Positions 28,018-37,333 of a DNA stretch of 64,000 bases are shown here, piece by piece. This DNA is from Chitinibacter tainanensis DSM 15459 (GTDB taxonomy: Bacteria; Pseudomonadota; Gammaproteobacteria; Burkholderiales; Chitinibacteraceae), in assembly GCF_000429785.1 (NCBI RefSeq), contig NZ_KE386951.1, positions 271,619 to 335,618 of the forward strand, given 5' to 3'. Within the stretch, counting starts at the first letter, position 1. Each line of letters opens with the position of its first letter. A program made the translations under genes and the position numbers. Under the pieces are notes generated by a model. The model was not told the DNA's origin and did no database searches. It saw only the letters and a list, made by a program, of their open reading frames with translations.

Positions 28018-28665
28018 ATGCGCCCTTTGCACTGGATTTTTGATCTCGACAATACCCTCCACATCGCCAGCCGCCATGCCTTCCCGGTGATTGACCGGGC
28101 GATGACACAGTGGCTGCAACAGCAATTGGCGATCGACCATCACACAGCGAACCATCTCAGGGTGAGCTATTGGCAACGTTATGGTGCGACTTTACTAGGT
28201 TTGCGTCGTCACCACCCCGAGCTTAATCCGCACACTTTTCTGCGAGCCTGTCACCCCTTTGCTGAGTTAGGGATGGCACTGCACCCAATGCCCCGCTTAC
28301 GCTCTACCTTATTACAGCTGGCTGGTAATAAATACCTGTTTACCAATGGTCCGGCCGAGTATGGCCGCTGGATGCTCGGGCAATTGGGTATCGCCGATCT
28401 ATTTACCGGCATTGCCGGGATTGATACGGTAGGCTTACGCCCCAAACCACAGCGCTTGGCGTTTTTGCAAATGAGTCGGCATTTTGCTGTGCCGCTACGC
28501 GATTGCATCATGGTTGAAGACAGCATCGATAATCTGCAGATGGCTCGTCGCTTGGGCATGCACACGGTCTGGCTGAGCCCTGGCCGACAGCGTCACCCCG
28601 CCGCGCAGCATCAGATTCGCCATCTACATCAACTGACTCAACTTAACGCTCGGTTGATGCGATAA
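28018..28665 (+). CDS. HAD-superfamily phosphatase, pyrimidine 5'-nucleotidase (SDT1-like)
   Basis: A 215-residue HAD-IA hydrolase. Motif I is FDLDNTL with the nucleophile Asp9 and acid Asp11, motif II is LFTNGP, and motif III/IV is KPQRLAF followed by MVEDSIDNLQMARRLGM. The YnjG/SDT1-type layout suggests dephosphorylation of pyrimidine or related nucleotides; the substrate is inferred. The ATG at 28018 has no Shine-Dalgarno sequence and follows a terminator T-tract by 7 bases, so its mRNA may be made by readthrough or be nearly leaderless. The local GC is slightly lower than in the neighbours. Confidence 0.85.
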   Translation: MRPLHWIFDLDNTLHIASRHAFPVIDRAMTQWLQQQLAIDHHTANHLRVSYWQRYGATLLGLRRHHPELNPHTFLRACHPFAELGMALHPMPRLRSTLLQLAGNKYLFTNGPAEYGRWMLGQLGIADLFTGIAGIDTVGLRPKPQRLAFLQMSRHFAVPLRDCIMVEDSIDNLQMARRLGMHTVWLSPGRQRHPAAQHQIRHLHQLTQLNARLMR

Positions 28666-28691
28666 AAAAAGGGGGCCAAGCCCCCTTTTTT
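28664..28691. terminator. bidirectional terminator between the HAD and porin genes
   Basis: AAAAAAAGGGGG and CCCCCTTTTTT flank a 5-base loop. The symmetry serves both the HAD gene (plus) and the porin gene (minus), which converge here. Confidence 0.85.
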
Positions 28692-28716
28692 GCGTCTGCA
28701 GTCTAAGCCGACAAGC

Positions 28717-29769
28717 TTAGAAGAATGATTTCAGACCCACCATCACGCGTGAAGTGTTTTGACCGGCTTTACCGCTGTAGTCAAAGGCATTGTCGGCCGC
28801 GCCAATGGCAGAGTTCGCTTCATTTTCCACATAACGACCTTCCACAAAGGCGAGGTTGTTTTTGTTCAGCGAGTAGTTGTAACGGGCTACGTACGCCTGG
28901 GCACCTGAATCGCCTTGTTTAGCACCATTCAGTGATACATCGTCCAGTTTGGCGTAGCTCAGATAAACCGCGTGTTTATCTTGTTTGTAGCTCGCTTGTG
29001 CCAACCATTGGCCTTGTTCCATTTTGGCGTTACCTGGGTCAAACATATTGTGTTTGTAACCCGCGGTGAAGCCCAGGCCGTTTTGCAGCTCATAGCGTGC
29101 ACCCGCGTAGTAAGTTTCGGTATCGAATGTTTGGGTCGCAGAAGCGCTACCCACGGTCAGATCATCCGTAACGCCATCACGTTTCTGGTAAGTACCGTCC
29201 AGTTGCAAGCCAGCCAGTTTGTACTTGGCAGCCACGTCATAGGTTTTACCTGAGCCGTTACCGTCGTCGTTGTAGTCTTTAAAGCCAAACGCCGCACCCG
29301 CCGAGAAGCCTTTCAGCTCAGGGGTGTCATAACGCACGATATTGTTAATCCGCGTAGCTTGGCCCAGGCCATAGTCACCCGCCAACCAGCTCAGACCGGT
29401 ATCAGTAAACAGCGCATCTTGTGCGTCATAGCTTGGTGTCATCAAGCGGCCCATACGAGCAGTACCGAAATCACCTTGCAGACCGACATAAGCATCTTTC
29501 ACGCTCACCCAGTCATCCAGTTTGCTGCCGCCGCTGCTGTTATTTACGCCAGCCGACAAGCGCCAGATGATCGATGATGGAATCGCATCAATTTTGTGCG
29601 TACCGTCAAACGACAGAGTGCCGTCCAGATAAACGCCGTCTTTATTATCGCTACCACGATCATCCAGTTTGACCCCACCGGTCACATCACCAGAGATAGT
29701 CACGTCGGCTTGCGCAAAACCGGCAGCCAGCGCCAGGGAAATAACGAGAGCAGTTGTTTTGATTTTCAT
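28717..29769 (-). CDS. general porin, Gram-negative type
   Basis: A 350-residue outer-membrane beta-barrel channel for small solutes. The signal peptide is MKIKTTALVISLALAAGFAQA (21 residues), followed by the betaproteobacterial porin start DVTISGDVTGGVKL and ending in the C-terminal aromatic (VGLKSFF), the usual BAM recognition end. The ATG at 29769 has GGAGG 10 bases upstream, although the frame extends to 29859. A small hairpin with a T-tract lies in the leader. The trimeric porin type is likely; ion preference cannot be told. Confidence 0.93.
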   Translation of the reverse strand: MKIKTTALVISLALAAGFAQADVTISGDVTGGVKLDDRGSDNKDGVYLDGTLSFDGTHKIDAIPSSIIWRLSAGVNNSSGGSKLDDWVSVKDAYVGLQGDFGTARMGRLMTPSYDAQDALFTDTGLSWLAGDYGLGQATRINNIVRYDTPELKGFSAGAAFGFKDYNDDGNGSGKTYDVAAKYKLAGLQLDGTYQKRDGVTDDLTVGSASATQTFDTETYYAGARYELQNGLGFTAGYKHNMFDPGNAKMEQGQWLAQASYKQDKHAVYLSYAKLDDVSLNGAKQGDSGAQAYVARYNYSLNKNNLAFVEGRYVENEANSAIGAADNAFDYSGKAGQNTSRVMVGLKSFF

Positions 29770-29793
29770 GCTGATTGCCTCCACTACACTTTG

Positions 29794-29813
29794 AAAAATC
29801 CAGCGGTGCTGGA
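29794..29813 (-). promoter_or_regulatory. leader hairpin upstream of the porin gene
   Basis: On the minus strand TCCAGC and GCTGGA pair around a 3-base loop, directly followed by five T, about 15 bases before the GGAGG ribosome site. It looks like a short attenuator, or a protective 5' structure. Confidence 0.4.
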
Positions 29814-29924
29814 CAGATGCCTCGCAGTGTATGCGGCAGCTCAACTTGGCTCGCGGCACAAAATCACAGCCATTTGGTGTATTTTTGCCATGCCGCTGGC
29901 CTTGAAATCTGGCTCAGATGGCCG

Positions 29925-29957
29925 AAAAAAAAGCAGTCGACACCACGCCGACTGCTT
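29925..29957 (-). terminator. intrinsic terminator of kup
   Basis: AAGCAGTCG and CGACTGCTT pair around a 9-base loop, and on the minus strand the stem is followed by a run of T. It sits 27 bases after the kup stop. Confidence 0.85.
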
Positions 29958-29983
29958 CTTCACCATGCAAATTCAAGGACTTA

Positions 29984-31876
29984 TTACAACTCGACCTGCA
30001 TCCCCATCTCCACCACCCGATTCGGCGGGATTTTGAAGAAGTTGGTCACCCGCGTGGCGTTGCGGCTCATCAAACTAAACAAACGCCGGCGCCACCAGCT
30101 CATTGACGGGTATTTGGCCTCCACAATTGTCTCGCGCGACAGGAAAAACGACGTATTCATATCATCAAATGCCAGCTCGGGCTGCAGCTGCGTTACCTGC
30201 TGCAATACCAGCGGCACATTCGGCTCTTCTTTAAAACCAAACGTCGCGATTACCTGGTAGAAAGTTTGCCCCAGTTTGCGTACCACCACTCGCTCGCGGC
30301 TGGGCACAAAGGGAATATCGTCGGTCTGAATCGTCAGAAACACCACCTGCTCATGCAGCACTTTGTTGTGCTTCAGATTATGCAGCAGGGCATGCGGCAC
30401 CGAATCGGAGCTAGCAGTCATAAAGATCGACAAGCCTTCTACACGCTGCGGCGGGCAGGCTTCCAAGCTTTCGACAAAACCGGGCAAGGGCATTTCGCCC
30501 TCACGCAGTTTGGCCGACAGCATCTTGCGGCCTTGTTTCCAAGTCATCATCAGCGTAAAGGCGATCAAGCCCAGCATCAGTGGGAACCAGCCGCCCTCAT
30601 GCAGCTTCAGGATATTGGCCGAGAAGAACGCAAGATCAATAAGCAGCAAGAAAGATAAAACAGCCCAGTACAGATACTTTTTCTGCCCTTGTAGATAATG
30701 CCCAGCCACATAAAACGCGAGCAAGGTCGTCATGACCATGGTGCAGGTCACCGCAAAACCATAGGCGGCAGCGAGATTACTAGAAGTGCGGAAACTCAAA
30801 ATCAGGATAATGACAGACACCAACAAGAACCAGTTCACCCCGGGGATATAGATCTGCCCCATTTCCCGCTCGGAAGTATGCTGAATATCCATCCGTGGGC
30901 AAAAACCCAGTTGTACCGCCTGATTAGCCACCGAGAAGGCCCCGGAAATCACCGCTTGTGAGGCAATGACAGTCGCCATGGTCGCCAAGACCACTAGCGG
31001 CAATTGGGCCCAGCTTGGTGCAAGCAGGTAGAACGGATTCTTGATTGCTTCGGGGTTAGAGATCAGTAGAGCGCCTTGACCAAAATAATTCAACACCAAG
31101 GCCGGTAGCACCAGCAAACACCAGGCATAGCGGATCGCCGGCCGGCCAAAGTGCCCCATATCGGCATACAGTGCTTCAACCCCGGTCAGACACAAGACAA
31201 CGGCCCCCAGCAGCACGAAGGCCACCCACGGATGGGCTAGAAAAAACTGTACGGCATACCAAGGATTCACCGCGGCCAGCACTTGCGGTGCTTGCACGAT
31301 ATTAATCACCCCCAGCAGGGCCAGCACGCCAAACCAGGTCAGCATAATCGGGCCGAATAGCTTACCCACCAGGGCCGTGCCGCGTGACTGCATGGCGAAC
31401 AGTCCAATCATAATCGCAATTGCGACCGGTAGAATGTAGGGTTCTAGAGTATGGGAAACGAGGCTAATCCCCTCGAGGGCGGACAGCACCGAAATCGCGG
31501 GTGTAATAATGCTCTCGCCGGAAAACAGGGCGGCGCCGAATATACCGAGCACGGCCAATCTGAACGCGGTGGTTTTGCGATCCCCCGCCGCACGCAAGGC
31601 CAAGGCCATCAGCGCTAGAATCCCCCCCTCGCCGCGATTGTCGGCCTGCAAAATGATGCTGACGTATTTCAAGGTCACGACCAGCATCAGGCCCCAGAAA
31701 ATCAGGGACAAAATACCCAGTACATTAAACGCATTCAGCGCGAGAGGAACGTGGCCGTTAAAGCATTCTTTTAGCGTGTAGAGCGGGCTAGTGCCAATAT
31801 CGCCATACACCACACCGATGGCGCCGACCACAAGGCCAGCTAGCTTTTTAGGATCACGGCTATCTGGGTGAGACAT
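29984..31876 (-). CDS. kup: low-affinity potassium transporter Kup
   Basis: Kup takes up potassium with protons across the inner membrane. The 630-residue product is the expected length, with about twelve hydrophobic helices in the first 450 residues and a soluble C-terminal domain. Family signatures include GVVYGDIGTSPLYTLKE near the N terminus, LQADNRGEGGILALMAL, FSGESIITPAISVLSALEG, TGVEALYADMGHFG and VASQAVISGAFSV-like ASQAVISGAFSVANQA. The gene is monocistronic, with a perfect TATAAT about 31 bases upstream and a terminator downstream. Confidence 0.95.
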   Translation of the reverse strand: MSHPDSRDPKKLAGLVVGAIGVVYGDIGTSPLYTLKECFNGHVPLALNAFNVLGILSLIFWGLMLVVTLKYVSIILQADNRGEGGILALMALALRAAGDRKTTAFRLAVLGIFGAALFSGESIITPAISVLSALEGISLVSHTLEPYILPVAIAIMIGLFAMQSRGTALVGKLFGPIMLTWFGVLALLGVINIVQAPQVLAAVNPWYAVQFFLAHPWVAFVLLGAVVLCLTGVEALYADMGHFGRPAIRYAWCLLVLPALVLNYFGQGALLISNPEAIKNPFYLLAPSWAQLPLVVLATMATVIASQAVISGAFSVANQAVQLGFCPRMDIQHTSEREMGQIYIPGVNWFLLVSVIILILSFRTSSNLAAAYGFAVTCTMVMTTLLAFYVAGHYLQGQKKYLYWAVLSFLLLIDLAFFSANILKLHEGGWFPLMLGLIAFTLMMTWKQGRKMLSAKLREGEMPLPGFVESLEACPPQRVEGLSIFMTASSDSVPHALLHNLKHNKVLHEQVVFLTIQTDDIPFVPSRERVVVRKLGQTFYQVIATFGFKEEPNVPLVLQQVTQLQPELAFDDMNTSFFLSRETIVEAKYPSMSWWRRRLFSLMSRNATRVTNFFKIPPNRVVEMGMQVEL

Positions 31877-31906
31877 GATGATTCAATCGTCCAAAGCGGG
31901 AAGCGG

Positions 31907-31912
31907 ATTATA
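31907..31912 (-). promoter_or_regulatory. -10 element of the kup promoter
   Basis: The minus strand reads TATAAT, the exact consensus, about 31 bases before the kup ATG. No good -35 hexamer is found at 16-18 bases upstream, so activation by another factor is possible. Confidence 0.4.
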
Positions 31913-31982
31913 TGCCTGTGGGCGGCTAAATGCATGATTTGGCGGCATTCGTTGCGGCAATGCACCAAAGCAGCGCGCTATT

Positions 31983-32564
31983 TCATTCGTTGCCAGCCGG
32001 GCGTAATTTCATCCGCTGAGCCTGCAATTGTAGCCAGTCAAAATAGGGGCCTGGGTCGGTCTTGCGCGCCGGTGCGATGTCTTGGTGCCCCACCAGATGC
32101 GCAATCGGATACCGCAGCTGCAAGGCATCGACTAGTTGCTGCAATACCCCGTACTGTATTGACTCAAAAGCCACATAATCCGAGCCTTCCAGCTCTATAC
32201 CCACCGAAAAATCATTACAGCGCTCCCGCCCTGCCCAGCTGGATATGCCGGCGTGCCAGGCGCGCTCAGCACAAGACACAAACTGGATCAGCTCGCCATT
32301 CCGGCGGATCAGAAAATGCGCCGAAACGCGCAACTGCGCCAGCTCGAGATAAGCGGGGTGGGCTAAGGGATTAAGGCTATTGGTAAACAGCCGCTCGATA
32401 TCATCCCCGGCAAATTCGCGCGTACCCGGCGGTTGCGGTGGCAGGTGGATATTGTGGATCACAATCATATCCACCGGCTGGCTGCGCGCGTCGCAATTCG
32501 GGCTAGGCACCCGGCGCGCGCCGGCGCACCAGCCTTGGGCATCGATCAGATAAGAAATCGGCAT
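31983..32564 (-). CDS. ampD: 1,6-anhydro-N-acetylmuramyl-L-alanine amidase
   Basis: AmpD is a cytoplasmic zinc amidase that cuts the peptide from anhydro-muropeptides during cell-wall recycling; its loss usually derepresses AmpC beta-lactamase. The 193-residue product shows the Zn ligands His37 (VIHNIHLPP), His160 (VGHQDIAP) and Asp170 (RKTDPGPYFDW), plus the RAWHAGISSWAGRERCNDFSVGIELEG core shared with E. coli AmpD. The ATG at 32564 is preferred over upstream starts at 32597 and 32624, since it aligns with the family N terminus and avoids overlap with the neighbouring gene. Confidence 0.93.
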   Translation of the reverse strand: MPISYLIDAQGWCAGARRVPSPNCDARSQPVDMIVIHNIHLPPQPPGTREFAGDDIERLFTNSLNPLAHPAYLELAQLRVSAHFLIRRNGELIQFVSCAERAWHAGISSWAGRERCNDFSVGIELEGSDYVAFESIQYGVLQQLVDALQLRYPIAHLVGHQDIAPARKTDPGPYFDWLQLQAQRMKLRPAGNE

Positions 32565-32613
32565 AACAGGATGGCCACACAATGATTCGCCAGCCATCCT
32601 ACTCTGCCACGGC

Positions 32614-33597
32614 TTAGCGCGCACCCCCCAACAGGGCGATCAATTGCTCATGCCGGCGGTAAAAAGCTTTTTCCTGCACTTCTTTTTGCGCTTGGCTCAA
32701 AGCGGTATTCAGCGTGGTGCTAAATTGCGCATAAAACAGCTCAACTTCGGCAATGCGCTTCAAATCGCGATTGGCCAGTGGCTTAAAGCCGGCCAGGCTA
32801 TCAGCGGCGGCCAGATTGGCTTTGGCATTCGGGTATTGCGGATTGGTGGCGTATTGCAAAAAGAAGCTGCTAATGGCTTGTTTGAGCTCAGCCGGTAAGG
32901 TGCGGCGCATCACCAGCGGGTCAAAATTAAATGCATCCGATTGCCAGATCACTTTGATTTTGGCCGACTCTTGCGGGAATTTGCGCGCAAATTTGACCAG
33001 ATCATCGGTATTGTTGGCGGCAACATCCACTTCACCGCGGGCGACAGCCAGGAAATTATCCTGATGATTACCATAGCGCACCGCTTTGAAGTGCTGCTCC
33101 ACCACGATATTGTTTTTCAGAAAGGCATAGTACTGCGGCAACAGAAAACCGGAGGTCGATTTGCGATCGCCACTGCCGTAGCGATAGCGGCCTTTGCTCA
33201 AAAGAACCTGCTGCAAATCCTTAATGCCGCTGTCTTTACGGGTGATCAGCACCGAGGAGTATTTATCGATGCCACCGGCCAGCACGAGTTGGCCAAATAC
33301 ATCGACATTCGCAGTTTCAACCGCTTCGAGCGCCACTTTATTCCCGAGCCGCGCTACTTGAATCTGGCCCGACTTCAGGCCATCCAGAATTTCGCTATAG
33401 TTTTTGGCGGCCACCGCTTTCACGGGCCGGCCGGTGGCTTTGGCCAGGTCATCCAGCACTGGCTGCCAAGCCGCCACCGCTTCGGCTGCCTCGCCATGGG
33501 CGATCAGGCCCACGGTGAGGGTCGGCGCGGCCGATGCTCCGCTCAACCATACCGACAACATCCCGCCCAACACCCACCACCGTACCGACTTCAACAT
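32614..33597 (-). CDS. PhnD-like phosphate/phosphonate ABC substrate-binding protein
   Basis: A 327-residue periplasmic binding protein of the PhnD/PtxB family. A signal peptide (WWVLGGMLSVWLSGASA) is followed by LTVGLIAHGEAAEAVAAWQPVLDDLAKATGRPV, the family opening, and then DKYSSVLITRKDSGIKDLQQ and SGDRKSTSGFLLPQYYAF, where the ST-SG segment contacts the oxyanion. The ATG at 33597 is the one that gives a normal signal peptide. No ATPase or permease gene is adjacent, so it may be an orphan component, or work as a sensor-type binding protein. Confidence 0.87.
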   Translation of the reverse strand: MLKSVRWWVLGGMLSVWLSGASAAPTLTVGLIAHGEAAEAVAAWQPVLDDLAKATGRPVKAVAAKNYSEILDGLKSGQIQVARLGNKVALEAVETANVDVFGQLVLAGGIDKYSSVLITRKDSGIKDLQQVLLSKGRYRYGSGDRKSTSGFLLPQYYAFLKNNIVVEQHFKAVRYGNHQDNFLAVARGEVDVAANNTDDLVKFARKFPQESAKIKVIWQSDAFNFDPLVMRRTLPAELKQAISSFFLQYATNPQYPNAKANLAAADSLAGFKPLANRDLKRIAEVELFYAQFSTTLNTALSQAQKEVQEKAFYRRHEQLIALLGGAR

Positions 33598-33721
33598 GAC
33601 TAATCCGCGCAAAAGCTTACAAAAGGCGCGGATCATACCGTATTGATTGCGCAGGATAAGTAACCAGTCTTACAAACTACCGCCAGCGGTTGATCGCAGT
33701 AGACAAGTGGTACGCATCGCC

Positions 33722-35098
33722 TTATTCATCACACTCCTGCGCAATCCCCAGCCGATCTAGCCGATAGCGCATGCTGCGAAAAGTAATCCCCAATAATTTG
33801 GCGGCCTGAGTGCGGTTGAAATTGGTTTTCGCCAGCGCCGCCAGCAGCGCTGCTTTTTCCACCCGATCCAGATAATCCTGCAGCGGATAGGTTTCCCCCA
33901 AATCGGCGGCCTGCGCGGCGGCCTCGGTGGCAACGGGATCAGAAAGATGCAGATCTTCGGCGGTAATGTGCTCGCCATCGCTGAGCGCCAGCGCGCGCTC
34001 CAGCAGGTTTTCCAGCTCGCGCACATTGCCGGGAAAATCATAGCGGCGCAGCGCTTGTAGGGCATCGGGCTGCAATTGCGGCGTATCCATATTGTGCCGC
34101 TGCGCCAGCTTGGCCAGCACCGCTCGCGCAATCAGCAAGATATCGTCACCCATTTCGCGCAGCGGTGGCATTTTGAGCTCAATCACATTCAGGCGGTAAT
34201 ACAAATCCTGCCGAAACTTACCAGCCTCAACGCATTTGGCTAAATTCTGGTGGGTGGCCGAGATAATCCGGACATCGACATCGACTTCCGCCACACCGCC
34301 CACCTGCCGCACCTTGCGCTCCTGAATAGCGCGTAACAGTTTTACCTGCATCGCCAGCGGCAGATCGGCCACCTCATCCAGAAATAAAGTCCCGCCATGG
34401 GCGGCCTGAAAAAAACCTGCCCGGTCTTCGTTGGCGCCGGTAAACGCGCCTTTGCGGTAGCCGAAAAACTCACTTTCCATCAGCGTTTCTGGTATCGCGC
34501 CACAGTTCACGGCCACAAAGGGCTGCTCGCTGCGGCTGGATTTGGCGTGAATCAACCGCGCCGCCCGCTCTTTCCCCGAACCTGATTCACCGGTGATGTA
34601 CACCGGCGCCTGATTGCGGGCGAGCTTTTCAATCAGCCCTTGCACATGCAGCATCGCTGGCGATTGCCCAAGCAGCGGATTATCGCCGCTGGGCACGGTC
34701 ACGGCGGGCTCTGGCGCATCAAGCTTTAAGGCCGATTTCACCAGGGTGCGCAGCTGCTCCAGCGCCACCGGCTTGGCCAGATAATCAAAAGCGCCGGCCT
34801 TCAAGGCGGCAATCGCATTATTGGTACTGCCATAGGCGGTGAGGATGGCAATGGGGACATCGAGCTTGCGCGCCTGAATATGCTGCACCAGCTCCAGCCC
34901 TTCGCCGTCCTGCATGCGCATATCCGAAAGACACAGATCAAAGCGCTGGCTATCCAATAGCCCTTTGGCCACCTGCACGCCATTGGCTTTGACGACATCC
35001 AGCCCCATTTTCAGCAGCGTGAGTTCCAGTAGATCTGCCAGATCAACTTCATCATCCACCACCAAGACACGGGGCAAGCTTTTAGATTTTCTGGCCAT
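33722..35098 (-). CDS. pilR: sigma-54-dependent response regulator PilR
   Basis: PilR activates sigma-54 transcription of the type IV pilin gene. The 458-residue protein has a receiver with phospho-acceptor Asp59 (LCLSDMRM), an AAA+ central domain with Walker A GESGSGKE, the sigma-54 contact loop GAFTGA and Walker B GGTLFLDE, and a C-terminal Fis-type helix-turn-helix (FNRTQAAKLLGITFRSMRYR). The ATG at 35098 overlaps the end of pilS by 17 bases, confirming one operon with the kinase. The pilin gene itself is not in this window. Confidence 0.93.
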   Translation of the reverse strand: MARKSKSLPRVLVVDDEVDLADLLELTLLKMGLDVVKANGVQVAKGLLDSQRFDLCLSDMRMQDGEGLELVQHIQARKLDVPIAILTAYGSTNNAIAALKAGAFDYLAKPVALEQLRTLVKSALKLDAPEPAVTVPSGDNPLLGQSPAMLHVQGLIEKLARNQAPVYITGESGSGKERAARLIHAKSSRSEQPFVAVNCGAIPETLMESEFFGYRKGAFTGANEDRAGFFQAAHGGTLFLDEVADLPLAMQVKLLRAIQERKVRQVGGVAEVDVDVRIISATHQNLAKCVEAGKFRQDLYYRLNVIELKMPPLREMGDDILLIARAVLAKLAQRHNMDTPQLQPDALQALRRYDFPGNVRELENLLERALALSDGEHITAEDLHLSDPVATEAAAQAADLGETYPLQDYLDRVEKAALLAALAKTNFNRTQAAKLLGITFRSMRYRLDRLGIAQECDE

Positions 35099-36662
35099 CG
35101 GTATATCCAAAGACAATGCGGAAACACGCCCCACCCTGCGGAGGCGACAGATATTCAAGCAAGGCACCATTCGCGGCGCAAATTTCGCGCGCAATATACA
35201 GCCCCAAGCCCGTGCCTTTACTTTCCGTGGTAAAGAAAGGCTCAAATAATTGCGACTGAGCGTCTGGTGGCACCGGCGGCCCATCGTTGAGCACATCCAG
35301 CACCCAGAATTCATGCTGCCGAGTTACCAGCAACTTTAGACTACCCGGCTGCTGAGTACAGTAACGCCAACCATTGCGGGCCAGATTCCACAGCACTTGC
35401 TGCAAGTGTCCGGAATCAAAGCGCACCAGCACTTGCGGCTCGCACTCAATTTGCAAGGCCTGCACGCCGGCTTCTTGCAAGATGAATTCTTCGTTGAAGG
35501 TGTCTAGCCATTCGGCGAGCTTGATATCTTGCCGCTTGACCCGATCACGGCGGTTGAGCTCCAGCACATCTTTCACCATCCGCTCTAGCCGCTGGCTGTT
35601 GTCATTGATAATGCGGGTCAGTTTTTGCAACAGCGGATTATCCGCCTCTTCCTGCATCAGCTGCGCGGCATGGGTAATTGCGCCCAGCGGGTTGCGGATT
35701 TCATGGGCCAAATTGGCAGTGAGCCGCCCCAAGGCAGCGAGTTTGAGCTGCTGGGCTTCACGGCGAAGCCGGGCCATATCTTCCAGATAAATCAGCACAC
35801 TGCCGTTACCGCCCTCGTTCAGCGGCACAAAGCGGGCCCGCAAGGTATTACGGCCATCGGCTGTTTGTACCAGCTCGGCCGACACCCCGGGCTGGGCACG
35901 CCAGCGCAACAAGGGGCCGGCGAGCTCCGGCACATCCGCCGCCAGTGATGAGCCCAGCGCCGGCCGCAAGCCGGTGAGACGCACGGCCTGTTCGTTATAT
36001 TGGCGAATGGTTTCATTCTCATCCACCACAAACACGCCATCGGATACATCCTGCAAAATCCGCTCATTCACCTGAGCGAGATTGGCCAAATCCACGCTAC
36101 GCTGTTCAGCCAAGGCGCGGTTTTCTTCGGCGTAGCGCGATAAGCGAAACGCCAGCCACGCCACGGCAAAGGAGGCCACACACAAGAGCGCAGTCGGCAT
36201 TGAAGCCCAGTCTTCCCCGCTTTGGGTCAGATTGGCCCACAACATCTGGAGCAACAGTGCAATACTGGCGACCGAAGCATGAAACAGCGTCATCCGCCCA
36301 CGCGCAATCAGGCCGGCGGCAGCGAGATAAGGCAGCAGCAAAATCCCCAGTCCGCTCTTTACCCCGCCGCCCAGATGCATCAGGCTCACAATAATCAGGA
36401 CATCGACCGTGACCTGACAAGAGAGCTGCAGATCAAAACTGGGCCAGCGCTTGGCAATCCCGGCGGTAAACAACAAGGCGAAAATGGTATAGCCGCCCAA
36501 GAGCATAGCGGCATCAACGGGATTGGCCAGCTCATTGACCGGCGAGCGGGCAAAGAAAAACATCCCCGCCAACAAGCCAATGATGGTCAGCAAGCGGAAA
36601 ACGTTGAAAAAGGCCAGCGAGCGCCATAAAGCCTCGCTAACCTGACGAGCGACTAAATCCAT
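35082..36662 (-). CDS. pilS: sensor histidine kinase PilS
   Basis: The 526-residue inner-membrane kinase pairs with PilR. Six hydrophobic helices (about residues 15-175) form the PilS-type membrane sensor that in Pseudomonas monitors pilin in the membrane. A PAS domain (about 195-300), an H-box with ANLAHEIRNPLGAITHA and an ATPase domain (VLNDGPPVPPDAQSQLFEPFFTTESKGTGLGLYI) follow. The ATG at 36662 is chosen because it starts just before the first helix. A terminator separates it from rppH upstream, so pilSR has its own promoter. Confidence 0.92.
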   Translation of the reverse strand: MDLVARQVSEALWRSLAFFNVFRLLTIIGLLAGMFFFARSPVNELANPVDAAMLLGGYTIFALLFTAGIAKRWPSFDLQLSCQVTVDVLIIVSLMHLGGGVKSGLGILLLPYLAAAGLIARGRMTLFHASVASIALLLQMLWANLTQSGEDWASMPTALLCVASFAVAWLAFRLSRYAEENRALAEQRSVDLANLAQVNERILQDVSDGVFVVDENETIRQYNEQAVRLTGLRPALGSSLAADVPELAGPLLRWRAQPGVSAELVQTADGRNTLRARFVPLNEGGNGSVLIYLEDMARLRREAQQLKLAALGRLTANLAHEIRNPLGAITHAAQLMQEEADNPLLQKLTRIINDNSQRLERMVKDVLELNRRDRVKRQDIKLAEWLDTFNEEFILQEAGVQALQIECEPQVLVRFDSGHLQQVLWNLARNGWRYCTQQPGSLKLLVTRQHEFWVLDVLNDGPPVPPDAQSQLFEPFFTTESKGTGLGLYIAREICAANGALLEYLSPPQGGACFRIVFGYTDGQKI

Positions 36663-36674
36663 GAATGACCGGCA

Positions 36675-36702
36675 GAAAAAACGGGCGACCGTGGCCACCC
36701 GT
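36675..36702 (-). terminator. intrinsic terminator between rppH and pilS
   Basis: On the minus strand ACGGGTG and CGCCCGT pair (one G-U) around an 8-base loop, followed by six T. It lies 8 bases after the rppH stop. Confidence 0.75.
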
Positions 36703-36710
36703 TATTGTGT

Positions 36711-37223
36711 TTAATTGCTGATATGACTACCCAGATTGGGCGGCGTCAGAGTCTGGCCAATGTAATGCGCCAGCTCTCCCAACGCAGCTTCATACACCCC
36801 CCGCTTGAAATCAATCACGGCCTCCAGCGGTGACCAGTATTCATTCCAGCGCCAAGCGTCAAACTCGGGGTGTGCGGTCTTGCGCAGGCAGACATCCGAA
36901 TCTCTGCCCACCAAGCGCAGCAGAAACCAGATTTGCTTTTGACCTTTGTAGGTACCACGCCACTCACGGCGCACCCAGTTGGTCGGCACATCATATTTCA
37001 CCCAATCCCGCGTGCGGCCGACAATCTCGACATGCTCGGGCAACAGGCCAACTTCTTCGGCCAGTTCACGATACATGGCTTGTTCAGGAGTTTCCCCCTG
37101 CTTGATGCCGCCCTGCGGAAACTGCCAGGAGTGCTCGCGCACCCGTTTTCCCCAAAACACTTGGTTCTGGCGATTGAGGATGATGATGCCGACGTTTGGC
37201 CGATAGCCATCACGGTCGAGCAT
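36711..37223 (-). CDS. rppH: RNA pyrophosphohydrolase
   Basis: RppH removes pyrophosphate from the 5' end of mRNAs and so triggers RNase E-dependent decay. The 170-residue protein begins [27 protein letters not shown], the family start. The Nudix box spans [11 protein letters not shown] to [14 protein letters not shown], with the metal-binding Glu residues in REL-EE. It closes with ANPALGEL-like [12 protein letters not shown]. It is transcribed alone, ending in a terminator before pilS. Confidence 0.95.
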   Translation of the reverse strand: MLDRDGYRPNVGIIILNRQNQVFWGKRVREHSWQFPQGGIKQGETPEQAMYRELAEEVGLLPEHVEIVGRTRDWVKYDVPTNWVRREWRGTYKGQKQIWFLLRLVGRDSDVCLRKTAHPEFDAWRWNEYWSPLEAVIDFKRGVYEAALGELAHYIGQTLTPPNLGSHISN

Positions 37224-37333
37224 AAAACTACCTATTTCAGAATTTCGTTGATTACCTTAATTTTTTCACATCCCGGCCATCTTGCAAACCATTTCCTGCG
37301 TTTGCGCCATTAGCCATGCGGGCAAGCGGCGGC

